Assembly: GCF_947496985.1 (NCBI RefSeq)
Contig: NZ_CANMEZ010000004.1
Coordinates: forward strand, 496,001-560,000
DNA from: an uncultured Kordia sp.
GTDB lineage: Bacteria > Bacteroidota > Bacteroidia > Flavobacteriales > Flavobacteriaceae
Direction: 5' to 3'
DNA: 64,000 nucleotides
Below the pieces are notes generated by a model. It had not been told where the DNA came from. It made no database searches and saw only the letters and a list, made by a program, of their open reading frames with translations. Positions 53,840 to 62,773 of this stretch are shown here, in pieces (position 1 is the first letter of the stretch; every line of letters begins with the position of its first letter). Both the position numbers and the translations under genes were made by a program.

Positions 53840-55462
53840 ATGATTACAAAAGAAACGTATGCTTGGATTGAAGAACTACTTAATCCTGAAATTACTGAAA
53901 TCTCAGATGGTGATTATAATAGATTAGTTAAAGATTATTTTCAAGAAGATAAAAGAGATTGGTATAAAAAAAATACTGCAGATATAATTGTAAAAAATTT
54001 AAACTTCTGGAGATTAATTCGTAAATTTTCTATGCCAAGAGGAAAAAAAAATCGATTATACAATTTCTCAAGTTTTGTCTTCCCAGCATTTCAAAATTTT
54101 GGGAAAAAAGGATCTAAGCTTTTCTGGAAAGACACTAACAACCAGTCATTTAGCTTAAAAGTAAATTTTGATGGCGCTCATTTTTTAGGTAAATCTATTT
54201 TCACTGATGTTATATTTGATAATGATGCAACCTTTGAAAATACCAAATTCGAAAATGATTTAATTATTCAAAATTGCACATTTAAGGAAAATGTTTTTTT
54301 TCGTAGATCTAATCTAAAAAAATTAAATCTAGTTAGCTCGACTTTTTCTAAAGGTTTTCACTTTACAGATAATGACTGTTATGATGAAGCAAATATTGTT
54401 GATAGTAATTTTAAGGGTTTAACCTTTTACTATGACTCTAGGTTCCATAAAAATGTAAATTTTGGAAAGTTAGAATTTTCTGGAATTGCTTGTCGATTTA
54501 ATGAATCTATATTCCTTGATGACGTCGGTTTTTTTGAATGTAGTTTTTTACATCCTAGTGAATTTATGTCAACAATTTTTTCAAAAAAAGTAGACTTTGT
54601 ACGCCCTGAATTTCATGACCGAGTAAACTTTGATGGAGCAAGATTTGAAAGTGTAGTAATATTTAACAAGCCTATCTTTAAAGGTATAACTGATTTTTCA
54701 TATTGCTATTTTGAAGACGTTAATTTTAAAGAAATTAATACTCCTTGGCGAGATAGAGAAAATTACACAGAGCCAATTAAATTATATTTCAAAGAAATTT
54801 TCTTTAATTCAAATACATTCATTAGTAATACAAATTTCGAAGAGTTAAATCTTAATAATTGTGACGTTTCTGAGGTTAGGTTTAGCCGCTGTATTTGGAA
54901 TGATAAAGAGAATCGATTAAAACTTGTTAATGAATTACCTCCAAAAAACATTAAAACTGAAAATCAACTAAAACTTTCTAATGAAAATCCATCAAGGAAA
55001 ACTGTAGTTGAAAGTTTAATAAAAAAATTACGGGATTCTGAAAATCATTATCGTCAACTAAAAAAGAACTTTGATGGTACAAAAAACTGGGAACTCTCAG
55101 GAAAAGCCTATGTAAGTGAGATGGAAATGCGGAAACGAAGACTTTGGTTAGAAAGAAAGTATTATCAATGGTTTGTTTTTAAGTTTTATGATGTTTTTGG
55201 AGGTTATACGCAAGATTTTAAGAAGCCAATTGTAAGCCTTATTGGTTTAATTCTAGTTTTTTCTGCATTGTATTTCTTTATCGATTATGATATTTCAAGA
55301 GCATTACAAAGAGGTGTAAAAGGCGCATTACCGTATATGCAAATTGATACCGAAAATCCATTTGAAGGTTATTGGTTGATTCTTCGAAATTTAGAATTGG
55401 TTTTAGGTGGAACGTTTTTAGCATTTTTTGTGTTGGCATTACGCAAGCGATTTAAGCAATAA
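53840..55462 (+). CDS. Pentapeptide-repeat-like protein with two C-terminal membrane helices
   Basis: The 540-residue protein has a soluble N-terminus, then a long quasi-periodic F/L-rich region at ~100-330 of degenerate pentapeptide type (GAHFLGKSIFTDVIFDNDAT, FENTKFENDLIIQNCTFKEN) predicting a right-handed beta-helix. A charged linker precedes two hydrophobic helices at ~463-483 (IVSLIGLILVFSALYFF) and ~518-535 (LELVLGGTFLAFFVLAL). Pentapeptide proteins fused to a C-terminal membrane domain are common, but no role is established here. It stands alone between two catabolic loci and converges on the glycerate kinase gene. Confidence 0.75.
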   Translation: MITKETYAWIEELLNPEITEISDGDYNRLVKDYFQEDKRDWYKKNTADIIVKNLNFWRLIRKFSMPRGKKNRLYNFSSFVFPAFQNFGKKGSKLFWKDTNNQSFSLKVNFDGAHFLGKSIFTDVIFDNDATFENTKFENDLIIQNCTFKENVFFRRSNLKKLNLVSSTFSKGFHFTDNDCYDEANIVDSNFKGLTFYYDSRFHKNVNFGKLEFSGIACRFNESIFLDDVGFFECSFLHPSEFMSTIFSKKVDFVRPEFHDRVNFDGARFESVVIFNKPIFKGITDFSYCYFEDVNFKEINTPWRDRENYTEPIKLYFKEIFFNSNTFISNTNFEELNLNNCDVSEVRFSRCIWNDKENRLKLVNELPPKNIKTENQLKLSNENPSRKTVVESLIKKLRDSENHYRQLKKNFDGTKNWELSGKAYVSEMEMRKRRLWLERKYYQWFVFKFYDVFGGYTQDFKKPIVSLIGLILVFSALYFFIDYDISRALQRGVKGALPYMQIDTENPFEGYWLILRNLELVLGGTFLAFFVLALRKRFKQ

Positions 55463-55513
55463 GGATATTTTAAACATCTTTGATTAATAAAAATTAAGAT
55501 GATGAATGTCAAA

Positions 55514-56635
55514 CTATAAACACTTTACAAAATTATATACTGCATACTGTAAATTTTCATAACTGTGAGCCATGGCATGTTGTATATCACAAGGAGATTT
55601 CGTGATTGCATTTACATAATGGACTCCTAATTTTTCTTGTGCCTCAATACTTAAATCTGTAGCGCCACAAAATACAGCCACTGGAATTTTTTGTTTTTTA
55701 GCAGATGTTATTACACCAGTAATCGTTTTACCAGAAAATGTTTGATCGTCCAACTTTCCTTCTCCAGTAATGATCCAATCGGCATTTTGTATATTTTTAT
55801 CAAATTCAAGCAGTTCTTTGACTAATTCAATGCCAGAAGTTAGTTTTCCATTTAAAAATACAGTTGTTCCTGCGCCCATTCCGCCTGCAGCGCCGCTTCC
55901 TTCTATTTGTTGCACATCCATATTGAATTGCTGATGCATTAGTTTTGCCATATGAATCAATCCTTCATTTAAATGTTTTACATCACTTTCAGAAGCTCCT
56001 TTTTGTGGTCCATAAACATGTGCTGCACCTTGCAAGCCATGTAATGGATTTGTAACATCACAAGCAACTTGAATGATTGTAGATACTAGTTTAGGATGTA
56101 CATTGCTCGTATCTATTTGATCAATATGAACTAAGTTTTCACCTATTGGTGTAATTTCTTGACCATTTTTATCTAAAAAATTGTATCCCAAAGCTTTTGC
56201 CATTCCTATACCACAATCATTAGTAGCACTTCCACCAATACCTAAAATGATTGTTTCGGCACCTTTTTCAATAGCTTTAACAATAAACTCGCCTGTTCCA
56301 TATGTCGTAGTTTTTAAACAATTTTGTTCTTCTGGATGCAATAATTTCATTCCAGAAGCTTCTGCCATTTCTATAAATGCAGTCTTTTTAGATTCTAACC
56401 ATAAATACGAAGCTTCAATTGATCTGAACAACGGATCTTTTACCGTAACTTCAATGAGTTTTCCTTGCAAATGATTTGTTAAGATTTCAATTGTTCCATC
56501 GCCACCATCTGCTAAAGGTAAACGTACAATTTCTGCCAAAGGCAATACTCTTTGAATCGCTTCTATAGCAGCATCACAGAATTCATTACCTGTTAATGCG
56601 CCTTTAAATTTATCTGGAGCAAGTACTATTTTCAC
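55514..56635 (-). CDS. Glycerate 2-kinase (GarK/GlxK family)
   Basis: The 373-residue protein phosphorylates D-glycerate to 2-phosphoglycerate in the cytoplasm. Signature segments are MKIVLAPDKFKGALTG at the N-terminus, LADGGDGT at ~42-49, GIGGSATNDCGIGMAKALG and ITGEGKLDDQTFSGKT. The length is normal. In this locus the glycerate would come from the GH63-type hydrolase at 58563, with which it shares strand and neighbourhood. A 262-bp gap with no gene separates it from the symporter, so it may have its own promoter; none was recognised. Confidence 0.93.
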   Translation of the reverse strand: MKIVLAPDKFKGALTGNEFCDAAIEAIQRVLPLAEIVRLPLADGGDGTIEILTNHLQGKLIEVTVKDPLFRSIEASYLWLESKKTAFIEMAEASGMKLLHPEEQNCLKTTTYGTGEFIVKAIEKGAETIILGIGGSATNDCGIGMAKALGYNFLDKNGQEITPIGENLVHIDQIDTSNVHPKLVSTIIQVACDVTNPLHGLQGAAHVYGPQKGASESDVKHLNEGLIHMAKLMHQQFNMDVQQIEGSGAAGGMGAGTTVFLNGKLTSGIELVKELLEFDKNIQNADWIITGEGKLDDQTFSGKTITGVITSAKKQKIPVAVFCGATDLSIEAQEKLGVHYVNAITKSPCDIQHAMAHSYENLQYAVYNFVKCL

Positions 56636-56897
56636 AAAATTTATTTTTTAGTAATTAAATTAAAAACTGTATTTAAGATTAACACAGAGTTAGTTTAACT
56701 TACAATTTTCAGTTTGTTCGTTACACATCTTAAATTGAGTTTCACTAAGTTAATAAGTGCATGACAAATGATCAACTATTCCTTTTAGAATTAACACTTA
56801 AGAATGATTGTTTTCATTGCAAATTTCCTAAACCATAGGAACTAACGAGAAATCATGTTAATGAAATCAATCTAGTTTTTGCCATGCACTTTCAGAA

Positions 56898-58550
56898 TTA
56901 AAAACTATTTAAAATGGTTGGCATAAAATAACTGATAATTAAAATCAGTATAAAAAATGCCACTAATATGTAGACTTCTTTTGTAAAAAAGTCTTCTTTT
57001 TTAACAGTGATATTGAAATTTTTAACTGTTTTTATGTGTGTGTTTTTTGTAAAATAACTGACACTGTATGCTACTAGTAAAGCAATTATAACACCTGTAA
57101 CATTTAACCAAATCCAGAAGACTTCAAAACCTAAGTCGATTCCGAAGATTTCTTGCATGGTTTTAGAAAATATAAGATTGATCAACACAGCAGAAATGAT
57201 TCCTGCATTCATGCCAATATGATTTACTTTTTTAGAGAAAAATGCTAAGATAAATGTGATTAAAACTGGCCCGTAAAATACAGAACCAATTGCATTGATG
57301 ATTTCTATTACAGCACTTTTACTTCCTCCAAAGAGAAATGCGCTGGCAATACAGGCAAATCCCCAAAAAACAACTGATATTTTAGAAATTGACATGTATT
57401 TTTTATTGCTTAATTTCTTTTCTCCTCTGTTGAAAAAATCTTCAACCGTTACCGCAGATAGTGAATTTATTGTTGAACTCAACGTAGACATAGCTGCCGA
57501 TAGTATTCCTACCATTAAAATTCCTATTAATCCATGTGGCAAATATTTTAGGATGAATACTGGTAGCATTAAATCTGCTTTCATACCATTTTTAGCAAAT
57601 TCTTCAGGAAAATGTTGTTGTGTAGTCGAAGCAATATCTTGTAAAAAATCTGGTGCTATTGATATAAGTCCTCCAATGATTAATCCCATTAAACAATAGA
57701 CCAATACAACCGGAAAACGAAATAATCCATTCACTAATAATAGATTTCTAACGGTTTTTTCATTTTTTGCTGATAACAGACGTTGTGCTTGTGTTTGATC
57801 GCATCCGTAATAGGAAACATACAAAAAGAATCCTCCTAAAATCATAGGTAAAATACCGTATTCATTGCCTTTTCCGATACCTAAGTTGAAATCAATAACT
57901 TGTAAACGTGCTGGATCAAAACCATTAACTAATCCACCTTTTTCATTGAGTAAACTCCATCCATAAAACAAGCAAATTAGCAATCCTCCAAAGAGAATAA
58001 TCATTTGTATAGCATCGCCCCAAACTACTGCTTTCATTCCTCCTTGCCATGAATAAATAATCGTAATAATACTGATAATTAAAATTGTATATGTAAAATC
58101 GATATTTAATACCGCTTGTAAAATAATTGCAATAGTGTAGACCATTACACCTGTTCCGAGTGCACGACTGATTTGAAATACAATGCTTAAAATCAAACGT
58201 GTAGAAGTACTGAATCGTTTTTCTACAAATTCATAAATACTTACTACTCCCGATCGAAATAATGGAGGTACAATGACAATCATAATAAAAATCATGGCGA
58301 GAGGAACGGCAAATTCGAAAGTGAGCCATTTCATTCCGCCATTGAGTTTTAAACCAACAAAAGCTGGCGCAGAAATAAAACTGATGGCTGATAATTGTGT
58401 TGCCATTGTAGATAAACTTAATGGAAACCAACCTAGGCTTTTACCGCCTAAAAAGTAATCTTTGGAATCTTTATTTTCTTTGAAGAAGTATCCCATTCCT
58501 AAAAAGAAAATGATGTATCCTATTACTATTGTATAATCAAGCCAATTCAT
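56898..58550 (-). CDS. Sodium:solute symporter (SSS family)
   Basis: The 550-residue protein has about 13-14 membrane helices and begins MNWLDYTIVIGYIIFFLGMG. SSS features are the SLGWFPLSLSTMATQLSAIS segment and the conserved FLYVSYYGCDQTQAQRLLSA region, typical of the sugar-transporting branch (SGLT-like). It is read directly after the GH63-type hydrolase (12-nt gap), so it probably imports the hydrolase's substrate, an intact sugar-glycerate or a related glycoside. Confidence 0.92.
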   Translation of the reverse strand: MNWLDYTIVIGYIIFFLGMGYFFKENKDSKDYFLGGKSLGWFPLSLSTMATQLSAISFISAPAFVGLKLNGGMKWLTFEFAVPLAMIFIMIVIVPPLFRSGVVSIYEFVEKRFSTSTRLILSIVFQISRALGTGVMVYTIAIILQAVLNIDFTYTILIISIITIIYSWQGGMKAVVWGDAIQMIILFGGLLICLFYGWSLLNEKGGLVNGFDPARLQVIDFNLGIGKGNEYGILPMILGGFFLYVSYYGCDQTQAQRLLSAKNEKTVRNLLLVNGLFRFPVVLVYCLMGLIIGGLISIAPDFLQDIASTTQQHFPEEFAKNGMKADLMLPVFILKYLPHGLIGILMVGILSAAMSTLSSTINSLSAVTVEDFFNRGEKKLSNKKYMSISKISVVFWGFACIASAFLFGGSKSAVIEIINAIGSVFYGPVLITFILAFFSKKVNHIGMNAGIISAVLINLIFSKTMQEIFGIDLGFEVFWIWLNVTGVIIALLVAYSVSYFTKNTHIKTVKNFNITVKKEDFFTKEVYILVAFFILILIISYFMPTILNSF

Positions 58551-58562
58551 GCGTTTTAGGTA

Positions 58563-59861
58563 TTAGTTGTCATTCAACATATCAATTATTAAAGCAGCAG
58601 TCCAAGAGAAATTGTTTCCTCCATAGCCAGTTTCTCCTTCACTTTTTCGTGCATCAAAATACTCATAGAATCCAAATTTTTCAACTAATGTTACAGAATC
58701 ATTTTTGATTCTTTCTGAAATTTCTGTGAATCCGTATTTTTTCATACCATTATATAGAATCCAATTGACATTAATCCAAACAGGTCCACGCCAGTATTTT
58801 TTTGGATTGTAGCGTTCACTTGTCGGATCAAAAGAAGCGCACAGATATTGATGATCTTTCCCAAATTTCTCCATCATAGTTTTTATCAATATATCAGCAT
58901 TTTCTTTGGTAGGAATTCCAGCATATAATGGTGTAAATGAAGATGATGACACATAATTTAGTGGTTTGTCATTTCGCAAATCGTAATGTATATATGCGCC
59001 TAATTCTTTATTGAATAATTTTTTATTGAATGATTTGATACTTTTTGCTTGCCAAACTTCTAATTTCTGAATTTTTTCTTCATGATTTCCAATGATTTTG
59101 TACAACTCAAGTAAGCTTTCGTTTGACTTAATCAACATTGTATTGAATAATGGATCTTGTACTAAAAATGGAGATAATTCTGCAATTTTTTGATCACTAT
59201 AATTATGTGTTTTTGCAATTTCTATAATGTTTAGATAATGATCATATTCTTTTTTTGAAGGACGTTGAGAAGCATCTACATGTGTAGTGTCTCTTCTTTC
59301 AAAAGTGAATTCTGGCGACTGCATTGTACTAAATATATCGTCCCACAAAGGAGAATTATCTGTACCCGATTCCCAATTGTGGTAGATATACACCAATCCT
59401 TCATTATGAAGGTCACGATAGTTATAGAAGTATTCGTGATTTTTATATACTTTGTTAAGTAATGGTTCAATTGTTGCCAAAATATTTTCCTTGTCTTTGC
59501 TAATTTTATATAATTCTTGTAATGCAAAACCAGCAACTGGCGGTTGTGTCATTCCTGTAGATTTATACTTTTTTGGAGCTGATGGATGTAAATATGAACA
59601 ATGAAAATCTGCTCCTGGAAAATAGGAATCACTTTCTGTATGAAAGATAATATGTGGTATAAAACCATTTTCCCATTGCGCATCTAATAAAGTCTCCATT
59701 TCTTTTATAGCCTTTTCCATATCGAAATGTGCCAAACCAATAGCAATAAAGCCCGAATCCCAATTCCATTGGAATGGATATAATGCTTCACATGGAATAC
59801 TGAAACCATCTTTCCAGTTGTTTTCCAGCACTTTCATAGCTCTTTTTTGTAATTCTTTCAA
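58563..59861 (-). CDS. GH63-type glycosidase, probable mannosyl- or glucosylglycerate hydrolase
   Basis: The 432-residue (alpha/alpha)6-barrel enzyme lacks a signal peptide, so it is cytoplasmic. Family motifs are WNWDSGFIAIGLAHF at ~32-46, ESGTDNSP with likely acid D168, GPVWINVNWILYNGM, and a C-terminal GETGYGGNNFSWTAALI with likely base E410. Length and motifs fit the compact GH63 branch that includes mannosylglycerate/glucosylglycerate hydrolases rather than the larger eukaryotic glucosidase I. A glycerate kinase nearby supports glycerate release. A related disaccharide hydrolase with other specificity cannot be excluded. Confidence 0.8.
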   Translation of the reverse strand: MKELQKRAMKVLENNWKDGFSIPCEALYPFQWNWDSGFIAIGLAHFDMEKAIKEMETLLDAQWENGFIPHIIFHTESDSYFPGADFHCSYLHPSAPKKYKSTGMTQPPVAGFALQELYKISKDKENILATIEPLLNKVYKNHEYFYNYRDLHNEGLVYIYHNWESGTDNSPLWDDIFSTMQSPEFTFERRDTTHVDASQRPSKKEYDHYLNIIEIAKTHNYSDQKIAELSPFLVQDPLFNTMLIKSNESLLELYKIIGNHEEKIQKLEVWQAKSIKSFNKKLFNKELGAYIHYDLRNDKPLNYVSSSSFTPLYAGIPTKENADILIKTMMEKFGKDHQYLCASFDPTSERYNPKKYWRGPVWINVNWILYNGMKKYGFTEISERIKNDSVTLVEKFGFYEYFDARKSEGETGYGGNNFSWTAALIIDMLNDN

Positions 59862-59936
59862 ACGTAATAGATTTTAGTATGATTTATGAATAATCTTTTA
59901 GTTGATTTGCAATGCTGTTATTTAATTAGGTATGTG

Positions 59937-59976
59937 AAAAACTCACCACAATATACTTATGAAAACATGTGGTGAG
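59937..59976 (-). terminator. Rho-independent terminator after the TonB receptor gene
   Basis: On the minus strand CTCACCACA pairs perfectly with TGTGGTGAG (plus-strand positions 59968-59976 and 59942-59950), followed by five T residues (59941-59937). It separates the receptor transcript from the hydrolase gene, which begins at 59861. Confidence 0.8.
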
Positions 59977-60009
59977 CTGGTATTAAATAAAGCTAATCAA
60001 TCAAGATTT

Positions 60010-62604
60010 TTAAAAGTTAAATGTTGCATTAAAAAATACTCTTGTAGGTAATACTGGTCTCCCTACAAAAAATTCTTCTTCTGTTTGACTATTATTTAAT
60101 CGCGGAGAACCTTCTGTGATTCCATCAGAATTAAATAAGTTGAATACTTGCGTACCTAAACGCATTGTTTCTCCATTGTCTCCTAAATCAAAAGAGTATC
60201 CTAAATTTAAACTTGCCAAACCAATTGCATCTAATTCAATAGAGTTGGCATCGTTAGAGAATTTTTTTCCTGTGTAGTTATATATGATTCCTGCATCAAA
60301 TTTGGCATCGTCATAGTTTACAGAAAGTGTGCTTAAAATATTTGGTTGTCTTCTTAATTCATTTCCTTCAAATTCTGGGTTACTTTCAGATTTAGTAATT
60401 TCATGACTTTGATATGTTAAAGAACCTGCAAAATTAAAGTCTTTTACAAATGCCCAATTCCAAGTTCCTTCAAATCCAAATGTACTTGTATTTTGTGTGT
60501 CTACTTCTTCAATAAATCCACCTCCTGGAGCATTTACAAAACTTACAGAACGTCTATCTTTTAAACTTACTGCATATAATGCTGCTGTACCAGAAAATTT
60601 GTTTTTAGCATATTTTACACCAAGTTCTCCTTGTGTAATTTTTTCAGTTTCGTAAGTAGATGGATTTCCAAACCCGTCAAAACGCGTTCCTCTTAACTCT
60701 GGAAAGAAATATCCTCTAGAGAAGTTTCCATATGCGCTTAAATCGTCGTTCACTTTATATAATGCTGCCAAAGCAACTGCAAAATCATCCGCAGATACAT
60801 GACCTCTTGTAAAACTTCCATTACCCCAAACTACATTGTCAAGGTTTGTAATTCCTGTGTTATCAACTTGAAAAGAATCTGTTCCTTCAACTTCAATGTC
60901 TCCAGAAGCTCTTTCATAACGTACACCAATATCAAAATTCCAACGATCTAATTTAATTTCATCTGTTAAGAATACGGCAATTTTATTACTTGAAATATTT
61001 CTGTTTGTATATGCTGTTCCTCTGTTAGTAACACCATTTATACTATATCCTGAAACATTTACCAAACGTGGTCTGTTGTTAAATTCTCCTAAGTAGTTTG
61101 TTATTACATTAAAATCTCCTGCTTGTGATCGAGACATAAATGTACCTAAGGTAATACTATGATTTCCTGTTCTTTTTGTGAATTTAATGTCTGCCATTAA
61201 TTCTTCTAAAGGTCTGCTCCTATCTAAAATTCTGTTTTCGAATAGTAATGCATTAGAAGCTAATGGTTGTCCATTTAAATAAGTAAAATCTCCTGAAGTT
61301 AAACCTCTAGCATCTAAATATTCTTGCTGAGTTTCTACTACTTTTGCTCCACCAACTCCACTTCCATCAAGAAATAAATTGAATTGATGTTTGTAACGTG
61401 AGTATCTTAATTTTGCATCTAATTTTAAATCATCCGTAAAACGATGTTTGAAATTTGTTAAGAAGTAACCACCTTTTGTTGCAACTCCATCTTCAATTGG
61501 AGAACGATAGATTCCGTCTGGTGTTGCATATGCTATATCTGAAGCTTCTGCAGTTTGTAATGTGAATACTTCTTCTCCATCGTTTCCTGTTGGACGGTTT
61601 CTCGATCCACCTTCTAATGGATAAGGCAAAAAGAATTGTACACTATCGTCAATCCATTGTCCAGAAAATGTAATAGATCCGTTATCTGTTAAGTGTTTAA
61701 TGTTTCCACGTAACTGAAAACCTTCTGTAGCGAGTCCAGTTTTTAATGGACCTTCATCATAACGATAAAATCCAGATAATGCATAAAATGTTTTTGAATC
61801 TTCTCCACCAAGTGGTCCGCTTGTTACAAAATCTGCTTTATAACGTGAGTTTGAGGCTAATTCAGTACGAATTGTTGTTTTTTGTTGACTTCCACCTGTA
61901 ATACTTGTATAATTGATAATACCTGCAACAGAACCAACTCCATATAAGATTGATGAACCACCACGAACAAATTCTAAACTTTTCATTCCGATGTCATTTC
62001 TAAAATATACATCATGCGCAGAAGAATTGAGTCCGAATGTACTTAAAACTGGCATTCCGTCTATTTGTAATGGATTAAATTGGTATTGTCCACCTGAAGG
62101 CAAACCTCTTACGAAAATGTTAGAAGCTACTTCACCACCACCACCTTCAGCAGTAATTCCTGGTACACTTCTTAATACATCTGCCTGACTACTCGTATTA
62201 AGTTTTGCTAGTTCTTTAACACCAAAAGAAGTGATTGATAAAGGTGTTTCTTTTTGTGAACGTCTTGTTGATGTTGCCGTTAACAATACAGCTGACAAAG
62301 CGTTTCCTCCTTGCTTTAAAACGATGTTTAATTTAATTGTTGTTCCGTTCAGTTCAATTTCTTTTTCAAATGTTTCATAACCAACGTATGAAACTGTAAT
62401 TGTTTGCTTACCAGTAAGGTTTGAAGAGAATGAAAAATTACCATCAAAGTCTGTTGCTGCACCAGAAGTATCTCCTTTTATTGAAATGTTAGCACCGGGG
62501 ATTGGAGTTCCAGTTTCATCTTTTACGTTACCGGAAATCTCAGTCTGTGCCATTCCTGTAAAGAACGTAAGTGCGCAAATAAGAGTGAAAATAGTTTTTT
62601 CCAT
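60010..62604 (-). CDS. TonB-dependent receptor with CarboxypepD_reg-like N-domain
   Basis: The 864-residue protein has a signal peptide (MEKTIFTLICALTFFTGMAQ), a CarboxypepD_reg-like domain at ~22-100 (ISGNVKDETGTPIPGANISI, VSYVGYETFEKEIEL), a plug at ~120-235 (SSQADVLRSVPGITAEGGGG, IFVRGLPSGGQYQFNPLQID) and a barrel ending VFFNATFNF. It is shorter than SusC proteins and has no SusD neighbour, so it should take up a small solute alone. It is divergent from the LacI regulator, with a 26-bp palindromic operator between them, and probably imports the sugar-glycerate used by the downstream genes. Confidence 0.92.
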   Translation of the reverse strand: MEKTIFTLICALTFFTGMAQTEISGNVKDETGTPIPGANISIKGDTSGAATDFDGNFSFSSNLTGKQTITVSYVGYETFEKEIELNGTTIKLNIVLKQGGNALSAVLLTATSTRRSQKETPLSITSFGVKELAKLNTSSQADVLRSVPGITAEGGGGEVASNIFVRGLPSGGQYQFNPLQIDGMPVLSTFGLNSSAHDVYFRNDIGMKSLEFVRGGSSILYGVGSVAGIINYTSITGGSQQKTTIRTELASNSRYKADFVTSGPLGGEDSKTFYALSGFYRYDEGPLKTGLATEGFQLRGNIKHLTDNGSITFSGQWIDDSVQFFLPYPLEGGSRNRPTGNDGEEVFTLQTAEASDIAYATPDGIYRSPIEDGVATKGGYFLTNFKHRFTDDLKLDAKLRYSRYKHQFNLFLDGSGVGGAKVVETQQEYLDARGLTSGDFTYLNGQPLASNALLFENRILDRSRPLEELMADIKFTKRTGNHSITLGTFMSRSQAGDFNVITNYLGEFNNRPRLVNVSGYSINGVTNRGTAYTNRNISSNKIAVFLTDEIKLDRWNFDIGVRYERASGDIEVEGTDSFQVDNTGITNLDNVVWGNGSFTRGHVSADDFAVALAALYKVNDDLSAYGNFSRGYFFPELRGTRFDGFGNPSTYETEKITQGELGVKYAKNKFSGTAALYAVSLKDRRSVSFVNAPGGGFIEEVDTQNTSTFGFEGTWNWAFVKDFNFAGSLTYQSHEITKSESNPEFEGNELRRQPNILSTLSVNYDDAKFDAGIIYNYTGKKFSNDANSIELDAIGLASLNLGYSFDLGDNGETMRLGTQVFNLFNSDGITEGSPRLNNSQTEEEFFVGRPVLPTRVFFNATFNF

Positions 62605-62694
62605 ATTTTGTTGATTTAATAATTAATAGTTGATTATGTTGCAATATTAACACAGTTGATACAGTATTTTTACGAAAATGCTAATAAAAAATTA

Positions 62695-62720
62695 TGCAAA
62701 CGTTCCCGGGAACGTTTGCA
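62695..62720. promoter_or_regulatory. 26-bp perfect palindrome, LacI-type operator
   Basis: The half-site TGCAAACGTTCCC is followed immediately by its exact reverse complement. The palindrome lies between the divergent TonB-receptor and LacI genes, and its right half contains the -33 TTTG (62715-62718) of the lacI promoter. GCAAACG...CGTTTGC ends resemble classical LacI/PurR-family operators. Likely bound by the regulator at 62774, giving autoregulation and control of the receptor. Confidence 0.85.
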
Positions 62721-62746
62721 ATTTGTATTTTAAAAATTTACTTTTG
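62715..62746 (+). promoter_or_regulatory. Promoter of the LacI-family regulator gene
   Basis: A -33 TTTG at 62715-62718 and a -7 TACTTTTG at 62739-62746 are separated by 20 nt, a good Bacteroidota promoter. Its position places transcription start just upstream of the ATG at 62774 and argues against an earlier start codon. Confidence 0.65.
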
Positions 62747-62773
62747 AGTAATCAATTCATTTTATCATTCCTA

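Noticed and set aside
55475-55501. CATCTT...AAGATG hairpin between convergent genes as a bidirectional terminator
   Set aside because: The 6-bp AT-rich stem with a long loop and no T-run is too weak to call.
56636-56897. Possible small gene between the glycerate kinase and symporter genes
   Set aside because: Only a 25-codon frame (56761-56838) was found, without protein-like features; I see nothing supportable in the gap.
58563-59861. Trehalase (GH37)
   Set aside because: The trehalase signature motifs are absent; the length, the ESGTDNSP motif and the neighbouring glycerate kinase fit the compact GH63 hydrolases.
62678-62773. Extended N-terminus of the LacI regulator
   Set aside because: This stretch contains the operator and promoter, and the protein domain begins just after the ATG at 62774.
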